Source: Oscillospiraceae bacterium (lineage in GTDB: Bacteria; Bacillota; Clostridia; Oscillospirales; Oscillospiraceae). From it: a DNA stretch of 64,000 nucleotides. The notes below the pieces were generated by a model. That model was not told the DNA's origin and made no database searches. It worked only from the letters and a program-made list of their open reading frames with translations. Shown here in pieces: positions 44,462 to 52,891 of this stretch; within the stretch, counting starts at the first letter, position 1, and every line of letters begins with the position of its first letter. The translations under genes and the position numbers were made by a program. The stretch lies in assembly GCA_022799035.1 (NCBI GenBank), contig JAAWNQ010000006.1:1-64000 (forward strand), read 5' to 3'.

Positions 44462-45868
44462 TTAATTCTGGATCTCGGCGGCGCTTGCCCTGCGCTGGGC
44501 CAGCTCCTCCCGAACCTGAGGCATTTTCTTCTCGTAACGGCGGTACATCAGCATCAGAAGGAACACCACGCTGAACACTGTCAGGGGGACGAAAATAGAG
44601 GTGTTGAACAACCCCGCTTTGGCAGTGGCGGACTGGACGGCAAGATCCTTGTTGAAGCCCACCGCATCCAGCATAAAGCCCTGGATAGCGGCGCCCACGC
44701 CACTGCCCAGCTTATTGCCGAAGCTGTTGGCCGACATGACCAGGGCGTCGTTCCGCTTGCCAAAGAGCCACTCGCCGTAGTCAATGCTGTCCATCAGAGA
44801 GGGCACCAGCAGGGAGGAGAACAGGCCCACGCCGAAGCCGGACACCAGCAGACAGGCCAGGTACAGGGGGAAGATGGCGTCCCGGGTGATCAGGCGCACC
44901 AGCAGACAGCACACCGCGATAGCCATACCCATGGCGCAGCTTCTGGCCTTACCCAGCTTTTTGGCAAAGACCTGGAGCAGGATGATGGCAAAGAAGCTGG
45001 AGACCATACTGCACATGGTTGCCAGACCTGTCATGGTAGGCTTCTCCAGGTAGAACTTTACATAGAACACCACAATGCCCTGGGTGACGGCGGCGGAGGT
45101 ATAGTAGAGCATGGTACTGGCCGCCAGCCAACGCCACAGGGGGTTCTTGAGGATATACTTGAAGGAGTTGAGCAGTTCCTTTTTCCCATTGCCCCCTTCC
45201 GCCTTGGCCTCTTTGGGCTCGGGGCGGTCATGGCCCTTGGTGAGCCGGAACACGGTCAGGTAGCACAGAGCCTGGATGATACCATAGACCCCGGCCACGA
45301 TGGCAAAGCCCTTCCGCTCGTCCCCGCCGCCGGCGGCCTCCACAAACTTCAGGGTGAAGCTGGAGATGGCAATGGCGGCAAACATGGAGATAAAGGCCCG
45401 GCTCTGGTTCAGCGCCACCCGGTCCATGGGCTTGTCACTGATCCGGGACATGAGGGAGGTGTAGGAGATACCGGTGGCGGTATAGAGCATCCCCTGTCCG
45501 ATGTAGGTGACATAGGCCCAGATCAGCTTGCTGGTGTTGCTCAGATCGGGCGCCAGGAAGGTCAGGAACAGGAAGATGCCGGCGGGCAGGGCGCAGTACA
45601 GAAGATAGGGCCGGCATTTTCCGTGCTTGCTGTGGGTATTGTCGATAAGGGTCCCCATCATGGGGTCATTGATGGCGTCCCAGATCCGGGCCACCAGCAT
45701 CAGGGTACCCGCCGCCTTGCCGGAGATCCCCAGCACGGTGACATAGAAGTACAACAGATACAGATTCAGCGTCAGAACACTGAGCTGCTGGCCAAACTCT
45801 CCCACGCCGTAAAAAAGCCGCAGGGGACGGGGCAGGGAGCTGACCTGCTTTTCCTTTTTCTCTGCCAT
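44462..45868 (-). CDS. GPH-family cation symporter
   Basis: 468 aa with 12 membrane helices. The N-terminus RLFYGVGEFGQQLSV and the motif ARIWDAINDPMMGTLIDNTHSKHGKCRPYLLY (seen at about 60-92) define the glycoside-pentoside-hexuronide:cation symporter group; the Asp pair and Lys/Arg are present. The family mostly carries sugars, but gut members are broader. It follows the ATC-hydrolase-like gene by 41 nt on one transcript, so it may import that enzyme's substrate. Confidence 0.85.
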   Translation of the reverse strand: MAEKKEKQVSSLPRPLRLFYGVGEFGQQLSVLTLNLYLLYFYVTVLGISGKAAGTLMLVARIWDAINDPMMGTLIDNTHSKHGKCRPYLLYCALPAGIFLFLTFLAPDLSNTSKLIWAYVTYIGQGMLYTATGISYTSLMSRISDKPMDRVALNQSRAFISMFAAIAISSFTLKFVEAAGGGDERKGFAIVAGVYGIIQALCYLTVFRLTKGHDRPEPKEAKAEGGNGKKELLNSFKYILKNPLWRWLAASTMLYYTSAAVTQGIVVFYVKFYLEKPTMTGLATMCSMVSSFFAIILLQVFAKKLGKARSCAMGMAIAVCCLLVRLITRDAIFPLYLACLLVSGFGVGLFSSLLVPSLMDSIDYGEWLFGKRNDALVMSANSFGNKLGSGVGAAIQGFMLDAVGFNKDLAVQSATAKAGLFNTSIFVPLTVFSVVFLLMLMYRRYEKKMPQVREELAQRRASAAEIQN

Positions 45869-45909
45869 TTATATTCTCTCCTTTTCAAACACATACATGG
45901 GACGGCGGC

Positions 45910-46434
45910 TTACTCCTCCGCCTTCCCCTCCGCTTCCTTCTTCCGGCGGTAGATCACCCGGCAGGCGCAGTCCCCGTTGGCCAGACGCAGGGGATTGTCC
46001 AGAGTGTAGCCCATGGCCTCCGCCATAGCGAAGTCCCCCGCCATAGCCAGATCGCAGAGCTTGGCGCACATCTCATCGGACAGGCCCAGGTCCTGCCAGC
46101 CCTTCAGATGGGGGCAGAAGTGCATATCCATGGCAAAGCAGTCTTCGGTGCATTCAGTGACCTCCATACCGAAGGCCTCCCGGCCCAACTCAGGGGTCAT
46201 CTGAGCCCCCCACTGGCGAAGATCCTGAGGATCCTCCATCTTGGCGCGAAAGCGGGCGGCAGTCTCCTGGGCCAGTTCCTGGGAACTGCTGCGGTAGACC
46301 TCCTCATAGGGAATGCCCTTCTCCTCGAACTTCACCGCGTTCAGTCCGGCCTTTTTCGCCGCCGCGGCCAGGGCGCTGCGGTACAGCATGGCCTCCCGGC
46401 TCTTGGTGGGGCATTCGTTGTGGATCTTTGACAT
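45910..46434 (-). CDS. L-2-amino-thiazoline-4-carboxylic acid hydrolase-like protein
   Basis: 174 aa. The central and C-terminal Cys-rich region (VTECTEDCFAMDMHFCPHL, DEMCAKLCDLAMAGDFA, LANGDCACRVIYR) fits the ATC_hydrolase family; in Pseudomonas the namesake opens a thiazoline ring en route to L-cysteine. Many gut anaerobe members are uncharacterised, so the name is at family level only. It heads a two-gene transcript with the GPH symporter; ATG follows GGAAGGTGG. Confidence 0.65.
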   Translation of the reverse strand: MSKIHNECPTKSREAMLYRSALAAAAKKAGLNAVKFEEKGIPYEEVYRSSSQELAQETAARFRAKMEDPQDLRQWGAQMTPELGREAFGMEVTECTEDCFAMDMHFCPHLKGWQDLGLSDEMCAKLCDLAMAGDFAMAEAMGYTLDNPLRLANGDCACRVIYRRKKEAEGKAEE

Positions 46435-46647
46435 GGTTTTCCACCTTCCCTTTCTATTTATTGCATAACACCGTCCGGTTTTCCCGGCGGCAATATGTCT
46501 CTGTGTGCCATGATCCCTTAGTCCTGTTTTGATTTTATATTATCATAGCCCCTTCCATTTTGCAACCTCAATATAATAGGTTATTAAAATTTTTTCTCAC
46601 TTTTTTCGTCTTTTTTGTAAGTCTTACAAAATCTGAAACTCAAACAG

Positions 46648-46682
46648 AAAAGGAGGCCATCCTCAAAGGATGGCCTCCCCCG
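46648..46682 (-). terminator. Terminator of the AEC permease gene
   Basis: GGAGGCCATCC / GGATGGCCTCC (46652-46662 / 46668-46678), followed on minus by TTTTCTGTTT. Between this hairpin and 46434 the sequence is AT-rich and holds only promoter-like stretches. Confidence 0.75.
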
Positions 46683-46692
46683 TTTCTTTTTC

Positions 46693-47619
46693 CTATGCCG
46701 CAATGGTCTCCGCCATCACCGCGATAAGGGGCAGAGTGAAAATGGACAGCAGGGTGGAAAAGCTGACCAGTTGTGCGGTGCGTTCCGGGCTTTTATTGAA
46801 CTTTTCCGCAAACATACTGGTAACTCCCGCTGTGGGTGCCCCCGAAAGAATCACCGCCGCCACATAGAGCATATGATTCCCCCGGAAGGGGAGCATCACC
46901 AGTGCGGTAAATATGGGGATCAGCAGCAGTTTGATGGCTGAGGCCCCGTACAGCTTTTTGTCCCGGAAGGTGGAACCCAGGTCCGCCCGAGCCATCTGGG
47001 CCCCAATAACGATCATGGCAAGGGGGGTGTTGACGCTCCCCACAAAGCCCACCGCGCTGTATAAAGGCCCCGGCAAGGTGGTCCTGGTCAAAAACAGGGG
47101 CAGTCCCCCCAAAAGTCCCAGCATTCCGGGGTTGATCAGCATTTTTCGCAGGGACACCTGGTCCCGTCCGCTCATCATAATAAGCCCATGGCTCCAGGTC
47201 CACAGGTTGAATACCACCAGGGCCACCACGGCGAAGATGACCGCCTCATCCCCCATGATGGCCTGGATCAGGGGCAGCCCCATAAACCCGGTGTTGCCGT
47301 ACATGGCTCCGAACCGCATGGGAGCCCGCAGCTCCTGGGGATCCCGCCGGAAAAAGAAGCTGACGATGACCGCATACAGCCCATAGCACACGCACTGACA
47401 GGCCACCCCCATCCCCAAGGTCTGAAGCAGAGCCGGGTCATAGTCCGTCTGAAAGGAGTCAATGATGATGCAGGGGGTCACCACATAGAGTAAAAGGGCG
47501 GAAAACTCCGTGGTCCCATGGCCGGATATCTTTCCCACCCGCCCCAGCCCAAACCCCACTCCCATCAAGAGAAATAGGGTCATGACCTGGCCCAGAACAA
47601 CAAAAAAACGCTCTACCAT
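46693..47619 (-). CDS. AEC-family permease (auxin efflux carrier fold)
   Basis: 308 aa with about ten membrane helices in two inverted halves. The family motifs are the discontinuous GNTGFMGLPLIQAI near residue 108 and the C-terminal SGAPTAGVTSMFAEKFN. Bacterial AEC proteins export or exchange small organic or amino acids. The substrate is unknown. Monocistronic. Confidence 0.88.
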   Translation of the reverse strand: MVERFFVVLGQVMTLFLLMGVGFGLGRVGKISGHGTTEFSALLLYVVTPCIIIDSFQTDYDPALLQTLGMGVACQCVCYGLYAVIVSFFFRRDPQELRAPMRFGAMYGNTGFMGLPLIQAIMGDEAVIFAVVALVVFNLWTWSHGLIMMSGRDQVSLRKMLINPGMLGLLGGLPLFLTRTTLPGPLYSAVGFVGSVNTPLAMIVIGAQMARADLGSTFRDKKLYGASAIKLLLIPIFTALVMLPFRGNHMLYVAAVILSGAPTAGVTSMFAEKFNKSPERTAQLVSFSTLLSIFTLPLIAVMAETIAA

Positions 47620-47677
47620 ATCTTATCCCCACTACCTTTCACCAACTAAAATGAAAACGCCGCAGTGAAACACCCTT

Positions 47678-49195
47678 TCACTTTGCCATCCACCCCGCAG
47701 CCCGATACTGTAAGGCCTCGGCCAGGTGGTGAGTCTGAATATCCCGGCTTCCATCCAGGTCGGCGATGGTCCGGGCCACCCGAAGGATCCGGTCATAGCC
47801 CCGGGCGGTGAGCCCCAGGCGCTCAAAGGCCCCCTTCATCATGGCCTGACAGCCGTTGTCCAAAGGGCAGAACTCCTCCAGCTCTCCCCGACCCATCTGG
47901 GCGTTGCAGGGAACTCCCCCGGGGCCAAACCGCTCCCCCTGGGTTTCACGGGCGGCGTCCACCCGCTCTTTGATCACCGCCGAGGGTTCCCCGGCGGGTT
48001 TTTCGGCCAGGGTATCAAAATCAGGGGGCGGCACATCCACCACCAGGTCTATCCGGTCCAGCAGAGGACCGGATATCTTGTACTGATACTTCTCCACATC
48101 CTTGGAGCTGCACCGGCACCGGTCTGAGTAGCCATACCACCCGCATTTGCAGGGATTCATGGCGCACACCAGCATGAACCGGGCAGGAAAGCTCTCGCTC
48201 CCCGCCGCCCGGCTGATCTGGACCTTCCCCTCCTCCATGGGCTGACGGAGGACCTCCAGCACATCCTTGTGAAACTCGGGCAGTTCGTCCAGAAAAAGCA
48301 CCCCATGATGGGCCAGGGATATCTCCCCCGGACGGATCAGGGGATTCCCTCCCCCCGCCATGCCCATGGCCGAGATCGTGTGGTGGGGGGCTCGGAAGGG
48401 CCTTTGGGTCAGCATGGGCCGCTCCTTGGTGGTAAGGCCCAGCACCGAATGGACCGCCGTAGTCTCCAACGCCTCCCGCCGGGACAGCGGGGGAAGGATC
48501 CCGGGCAGTCTTCTGGCCAGCATGGACTTTCCCGCCCCCGGGGGACCGATCATCAGGATGTTGTGCCCCCCTGCGGCGGCGATCTCCAGGGCCCGCTTTA
48601 CATTCTCCTGGCCCTTCACCTGGGAAAAGTCCGGCTCGGGGACCTCCTCCCTTCCCGGGATCCACTCCTGGGCGGGGGAGATCCTTTCCTCCCCCCTCAG
48701 ATGGGCCACAAGCTCCCCCACATGAGCCACAGGGTAGACCACAAGCCCCTTGGCAAGGGTGGCCTCCGGAGCCGAGTCAGCGGGAACAAACAGCTCCCGC
48801 ACCCCCGCCTCCCTGGCCGCCAAGGCCATGGGCAACATTCCGGGTACGCTCCTCACCGCCCCGGACAGAGACAGCTCCCCCACAAAAGCGGCCCCTTCCT
48901 CCGGCTTAGGAAGCTGTCCCCCGGCGGAGAGGATCCCTACCAGAATGGGCAGGTCGTAGACCGTCCCCCCTTTTTTTCGGTCAGCGGGGGCCAGATTCAC
49001 GGTAATGCGGGACACCGGAAACTGAAATCCACAGTTTTTCACCGCGGCCCGGACCCGGTCCCGGGCCTCCTTTACCGCCGCGTCGGGAAGTCCCACAATA
49101 TCAAAGTTGGGAAGCCCCCCGGACAGATCGCACTCACAGGCCACCTCATACCCCTCTACCCCGTGAAGGCCCAGGGACCGCACCTGTGTCATCAT
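47678..49195 (-). CDS. YifB/ComM-type Mg-chelatase-like AAA+ ATPase
   Basis: 505 aa. The N-terminal Lon-protease-like subdomain is LPNFDIVGLPDAAVKEARDRVRAA and ITVNLAPADRKKGG. The AAA+ domain has Walker A IGPPGAGKSMLARRL and Walker B VLFLDELPEF, then a Cys set in CNPCKCGWYG. ComM homologues drive branch migration during DNA recombination and uptake. The start may be ATG 49195 or the next ATG at 49192. Confidence 0.93.
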   Translation of the reverse strand: MMTQVRSLGLHGVEGYEVACECDLSGGLPNFDIVGLPDAAVKEARDRVRAAVKNCGFQFPVSRITVNLAPADRKKGGTVYDLPILVGILSAGGQLPKPEEGAAFVGELSLSGAVRSVPGMLPMALAAREAGVRELFVPADSAPEATLAKGLVVYPVAHVGELVAHLRGEERISPAQEWIPGREEVPEPDFSQVKGQENVKRALEIAAAGGHNILMIGPPGAGKSMLARRLPGILPPLSRREALETTAVHSVLGLTTKERPMLTQRPFRAPHHTISAMGMAGGGNPLIRPGEISLAHHGVLFLDELPEFHKDVLEVLRQPMEEGKVQISRAAGSESFPARFMLVCAMNPCKCGWYGYSDRCRCSSKDVEKYQYKISGPLLDRIDLVVDVPPPDFDTLAEKPAGEPSAVIKERVDAARETQGERFGPGGVPCNAQMGRGELEEFCPLDNGCQAMMKGAFERLGLTARGYDRILRVARTIADLDGSRDIQTHHLAEALQYRAAGWMAK

Positions 49196-49289
49196 TTCGG
49201 CTTCCCCCTCTCTTTTTTACAGCCATTTTACCATAGCTTTCCTGAAAAAGCTACCGGCAAAGCAAGAAATCCATACCCTTTCCTTATGA

Positions 49290-49337
49290 AAAAGAGCGGC
49301 GCCACACCGGAGTATGACGCCGCTCCTCTTTCTTTTG
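49290..49337 (-). terminator. Terminator of glyS
   Basis: GAGCGGCG..CGCCGCTC stem; on minus it is followed by CTTTTTC. Confidence 0.75.
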
Positions 49338-49345
49338 TCTCCCGC

Positions 49346-50755
49346 TTAAAAAGCCACTCTCTCCGCCAGATAAGCCTTCAACTCACTGACAGGGATCCGC
49401 ACCTGCTCCATGGAGTCCCGCTCCCGGACGGTGACGCAGCTGTCGGCCTCCTCGGTATCGCTGCCCACGGTCTGGAAGTCCACCGTGACGCAGTAGGGGG
49501 TGCCGATCTCGTCCTGGCGGCGGTAACGCTTGCCGATGGAGCCGGCGTCGTCAAAGTCCACCATGAAGTCCTTGGCCAGCTCCTCATAGATCTTCCGGGC
49601 GGGGTCGGAAAGCTTCTTGGACAGGGGCAGGATGGCACACTTGAAGGGTGCCAGGGCGGGGTGGAGCCGGAGGACGGTGCGTACGTCGTTCTTCTCGGCG
49701 TCCACCACCTCCTCGTCGTAGGCCTCGCAGAGGAAGGCCAGGGCCACCCGGTCACAGCCCAGAGAGGGCTCGATCACGTAGGGTATAAAATGCTCATTCT
49801 TTTCCTGATCGTAATAGGTCAGGTCCTTGCCGCTGGCCTCCTGATGGCGGCCCAGGTCGTAGTCGGTCCGGTCGGCGATGCCCCACAGCTCCCCCCAGTC
49901 GGTGAAGGGGAAGGCGTACTCGATGTCGGTGGTGGCCCGGGAGTAGAAGGCCAGCTCCGCCGGCTCGTGATCCCGCAGGCGCAGGTTTTCCTCCTTGATG
50001 CCCAGGGAGAGCAGCCACTTATAGCAGAAGTCCTTCCAGTAGGCGAACCACTCCAGGTCGGTGCCGGGGGCGCAGAAGAACTCGCACTCCATCTGCTCGA
50101 ACTCCCGGGTGCGGAAGGTGAAGTTGCCCGGGGTGATCTCGTTGCGGAAGGCCTTGCCCACCTGGCACACGCCGAAGGGCAGCTTCTTCCGGGTGGTCCG
50201 CTGGACGTTGTTGAAGTTGAGGAAGATGCCCTGGGCGGTCTCGGGCCGGAGATAGACGGCGGAGGAGGAGTCCTCGGTGACGCCGATCTGGGTCTTGAAC
50301 ATCAGATTGAACTTCCGGATGGGGGTGAAGTCGTGCTTGCCGCACACCGGGCAGACCACATCGGCGTGGTCTGCGATAAAGGCGTCCATCTCGTCAAAGC
50401 TCATGGCGTCCACGTTCACATCGCCGTGAACGTCCCCGATGAGCTTGTCGGCCCGGTGCCGGGCCTTGCAGGCCTTACAGTCCAGCAGAGGATCGGAGAA
50501 CCCGGCCACATGGCCGGTGGTGATCCAGGTCTGGGGGTTCATGATGATGGCGGCGTCCAGGCCCACGTTGTAGGGGCTCTCCTGGACGAACTTCTTCCAC
50601 CAGGCTTTCTTCACGTTATTCTTGAACTCCACTCCCAGAGGACCGTAATCCCAGGAGTTGGCGAGACCGCCGTAGATCTCGCTGCCGGGGAAGATATAGC
50701 CCCGGCCCTTGCACAGGTTGATGATCATGTCCATGGTCTTTTCGCTGCTTTTCAT
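49346..50755 (-). CDS. glyS: Glycyl-tRNA synthetase (dimeric type)
   Basis: 469 aa from ATG 50755 with AAAGGAGCGG upstream. Class II motifs are visible: [15 protein letters not shown] and NSWDYGPLG at the start, motif 2 around [24 protein letters not shown], and motif 3 [16 protein letters not shown]. The anticodon-binding domain is the last 110 residues. This is the single-chain alpha2 form rather than alpha2beta2 GlyQS. It is controlled by the T-box leader upstream. Confidence 0.97.
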   Translation of the reverse strand: MKSSEKTMDMIINLCKGRGYIFPGSEIYGGLANSWDYGPLGVEFKNNVKKAWWKKFVQESPYNVGLDAAIIMNPQTWITTGHVAGFSDPLLDCKACKARHRADKLIGDVHGDVNVDAMSFDEMDAFIADHADVVCPVCGKHDFTPIRKFNLMFKTQIGVTEDSSSAVYLRPETAQGIFLNFNNVQRTTRKKLPFGVCQVGKAFRNEITPGNFTFRTREFEQMECEFFCAPGTDLEWFAYWKDFCYKWLLSLGIKEENLRLRDHEPAELAFYSRATTDIEYAFPFTDWGELWGIADRTDYDLGRHQEASGKDLTYYDQEKNEHFIPYVIEPSLGCDRVALAFLCEAYDEEVVDAEKNDVRTVLRLHPALAPFKCAILPLSKKLSDPARKIYEELAKDFMVDFDDAGSIGKRYRRQDEIGTPYCVTVDFQTVGSDTEEADSCVTVRERDSMEQVRIPVSELKAYLAERVAF

Positions 50756-50796
50756 GTCCAACCGCTCCTTTATATGATGAATTTTGCTTGTCCACA

Positions 50797-51034
50797 ACAA
50801 AAAGCGCCCCGAGCCTTATAGGCTCAGGGCGAACTTTTGCAGTCCGTGTTTCCACCTGAATTCGGCCCTGATCCCAGGACCGCTCTCGAACCCGATAACG
50901 GCGGGAACCGGCGGGGCATTTCCTCCCCGCAGCTTCCGGGCGCCTTGGGCGGTGTTCCAGGGGGCCTTGCACCGTCCGGCCCCTCTCTCCATCTGGAATG
51001 ATCCGCTTACTCCTCCCGGTCATCGCTTTCCGTA
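50797..51034 (-). promoter_or_regulatory. T-box leader of glyS
   Basis: The conserved antiterminator block reads AGGTGGAAACACGG on minus (near 50857-50844). Its TGGA would pair with UCCA, the 3' end of tRNA-Gly. A terminator CGCCCTGAGCC / GGCTCGGGGCG with CTTTTTG follows (50831-50797). Upstream, Stem-I-like structures are present (GGGGCC/GGCCCC near 50985-50960). I could not assign the specifier triplet with confidence. Confidence 0.85.
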
Positions 51035-51040
51035 TGGCCG

Positions 51041-51069
51041 ATTCTATCATTCTTTCCCCGGAATGTCAA
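51041..51069 (-). promoter_or_regulatory. Promoter of the glyS T-box transcript
   Basis: TTGACA (51069-51064), 17 bp, TAGAAT (51046-51041) on minus. Confidence 0.8.
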
Positions 51070-51096
51070 GGGGAAGAAGGGCTTCCTCCCAGGGTC

Positions 51097-52143
51097 TTAT
51101 TCCTCCTCCAGATACAGCCCGATAAGCTCCAGCGTGGCCTTCATCCCGTTCCAATGGGTCCGCTCCATGCCATGGGATGCGTGAACTCCAGGACCAATGA
51201 GGGCGGCGGGCAGGTCATTGCCCGCTTTCCAGGCAACGGCGGCGTCAGAGGAATAGTGGGGGTACACGTCCACGGCGAAGTCCACCCCGTTCTCCTCACA
51301 CAGCTCCACCAGCCGGGACACCATGGCATAGTCAAAGGGCCCCGACGAATCCTTGGCGCAGATGGAGACCTGCTCCTCGGTGCAGGTCAATTCCTCTCCG
51401 ATACATCCCATGTCCACCGCCAGCAGCTCGCTGAGGTCGGGGGAGAACGTGGCTCCGCCGTGGCCTACCTCCTCGTAGACGGTGAAGGTGACCTCCGTGT
51501 CAAACCGGGGCTTTTGTCCCTTGTCCTTCATGATCTTCAACGCCGTCAGGATACAGGCGGCACTCACCTTGTCATCCAGGAACCGGGACTTGATAAAGCC
51601 GGACTCGGTCACCTGGGTCTTAGGGTCGTAGCAGACATAGTCCCCGGGGGCAATACCCAGCTTTTCCACATCCTCCTTGGAATAGACCACCTCGTCGATG
51701 CGGACAGCCATGTTCTTATCATCCCGGGGCCGGCTCTTAGCGTCGTCCTCCACGTGGACCGCGGGGGAGAGGGACAGGATGGTACCGGTGTAGACCTTCC
51801 CACGCCGGGTGTAGATCCTGCAATATTCCCCATCCAGGGTGGGCAGCAGGGGCCCGCCAATGGGGGTAATGAGGAGCCGTCCGTCCCCAGTGACGGACCG
51901 GACCATCAGCCCCAAGGTATCCACATGGGCACATAACCCGATTTTTTTGCTGTGGTCCCGCCCGGGGACAAAAATGGTGAGATTTCCCTTCCGGCTGCGC
52001 CGGGATTCCAGCCCAAGGTCCCGGGCCATGGCCTCGGCGGTCTCCACCGCCCGCCCGGTAAACCCGCTGGGACTATCCTGGGCCAGCAACGCCTTGGCAT
52101 ACTCCATGGCTGTATCCCTGTATACGGTCACATCCCATTTCAT
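51097..52143 (-). CDS. M42-family metallopeptidase
   Basis: 348 aa from ATG 52143. Zinc-ligand and catalytic motifs are present: CAHVDTLGLM (His73, Asp75), SRFLDDKVSAACIL, YEEVGHGGA with the catalytic Glu pair, VDMGCIG, and the final GVHASHGMERTH. Members are large tetrahedral aminopeptidases that trim peptides in the cytoplasm. It is divergent from ybaK across 76 bp. Confidence 0.92.
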   Translation of the reverse strand: MKWDVTVYRDTAMEYAKALLAQDSPSGFTGRAVETAEAMARDLGLESRRSRKGNLTIFVPGRDHSKKIGLCAHVDTLGLMVRSVTGDGRLLITPIGGPLLPTLDGEYCRIYTRRGKVYTGTILSLSPAVHVEDDAKSRPRDDKNMAVRIDEVVYSKEDVEKLGIAPGDYVCYDPKTQVTESGFIKSRFLDDKVSAACILTALKIMKDKGQKPRFDTEVTFTVYEEVGHGGATFSPDLSELLAVDMGCIGEELTCTEEQVSICAKDSSGPFDYAMVSRLVELCEENGVDFAVDVYPHYSSDAAVAWKAGNDLPAALIGPGVHASHGMERTHWNGMKATLELIGLYLEEE

Positions 52144-52145
52144 AT

Positions 52146-52174
52146 TTGAATTTCCCCCTTCAAAAGGATATAAT
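52146..52174 (+). promoter_or_regulatory. Promoter of ybaK
   Basis: TTGAAT (52146-52151), 17 bp, TATAAT (52169-52174), beginning just before the divergent M42 start codon. Confidence 0.75.
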
Positions 52175-52219
52175 AGGTAAGCTGTAATAACATGATACCA
52201 CGATTCAAGAGGTGTTTCA

Positions 52220-52702
52220 ATGATGGCGGAAGAAAAAACCAACGTGATGCGGCTGCTGGATCAGAAAAAAGTCCCCTATACTCCCCACTCCTACGATATC
52301 TCCGACGGCGCTCTGGATGGAGTTACCGCCGCCGCTCGGCTGGGGATTCCTCCCGAGACCTGCTTCAAGACCCTTGTAACTGTGGGCGCCTCCAAGAAAA
52401 ATCATGTCTTTGTCATCCCCGTGGAGAAGGAGCTGGATCTGAAGGCCGCTGCCAAAGCCGCAGGGGAAAAATCCATTGAAATGCTCAAGCAGGCCCAGCT
52501 TTTTCCCCTGACCGGCTACATCCACGGGGGCTGTTCCCCCATCGGCATGAAAAAACGCCTCCCCACCCTCATTGACGCCTCCGCGGAATCTCTCCCCGAA
52601 ATGACGGTATCTGCGGGAAAAATAGGCCGTCAGGTAACTCTCTCCCCCCAGGATCTGGCCTCCTTTGTGGGGGCGGCCTTCGCGGAGGTAAGTAAGAATT
52701 AA
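52220..52702 (+). CDS. ybaK: Cys-tRNA(Pro) deacylase YbaK/EbsC
   Basis: 160 aa, usual length. Family features are DGVTAAARLGIPPETCFKTLV with the conserved Lys, FVIPVEKELDLKAAAKAAG and YIHGGCSPIGMKK. It removes cysteine mis-attached to tRNA-Pro by prolyl-tRNA synthetase. Monocistronic. From its stop to 52800 nothing notable is seen. Confidence 0.93.
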   Translation: MMAEEKTNVMRLLDQKKVPYTPHSYDISDGALDGVTAAARLGIPPETCFKTLVTVGASKKNHVFVIPVEKELDLKAAAKAAGEKSIEMLKQAQLFPLTGYIHGGCSPIGMKKRLPTLIDASAESLPEMTVSAGKIGRQVTLSPQDLASFVGAAFAEVSKN

Positions 52703-52806
52703 AAAACCACGCGTTCTGCTTTGGCCTTGGGGGATGATCGGATGGCGCCCTCCTCCGCCGGCAGCCCGTCAGATGCCTTTTCCTTTTAGCTTTTTCACTT
52801 CCCGGG

Positions 52807-52835
52807 TTGTTTCCTTTCTCTAAATTTGATATAAT
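52807..52835 (+). promoter_or_regulatory. Promoter of recJ
   Basis: TTGTTT (52807-52812), 17 bp, TATAAT (52830-52835). Confidence 0.75.
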
Positions 52836-52891
52836 ATAAGTTAATCGTTTTATTCCGCCCAAAATGGGCATAAGAGAGAGTGGAAATCCCC

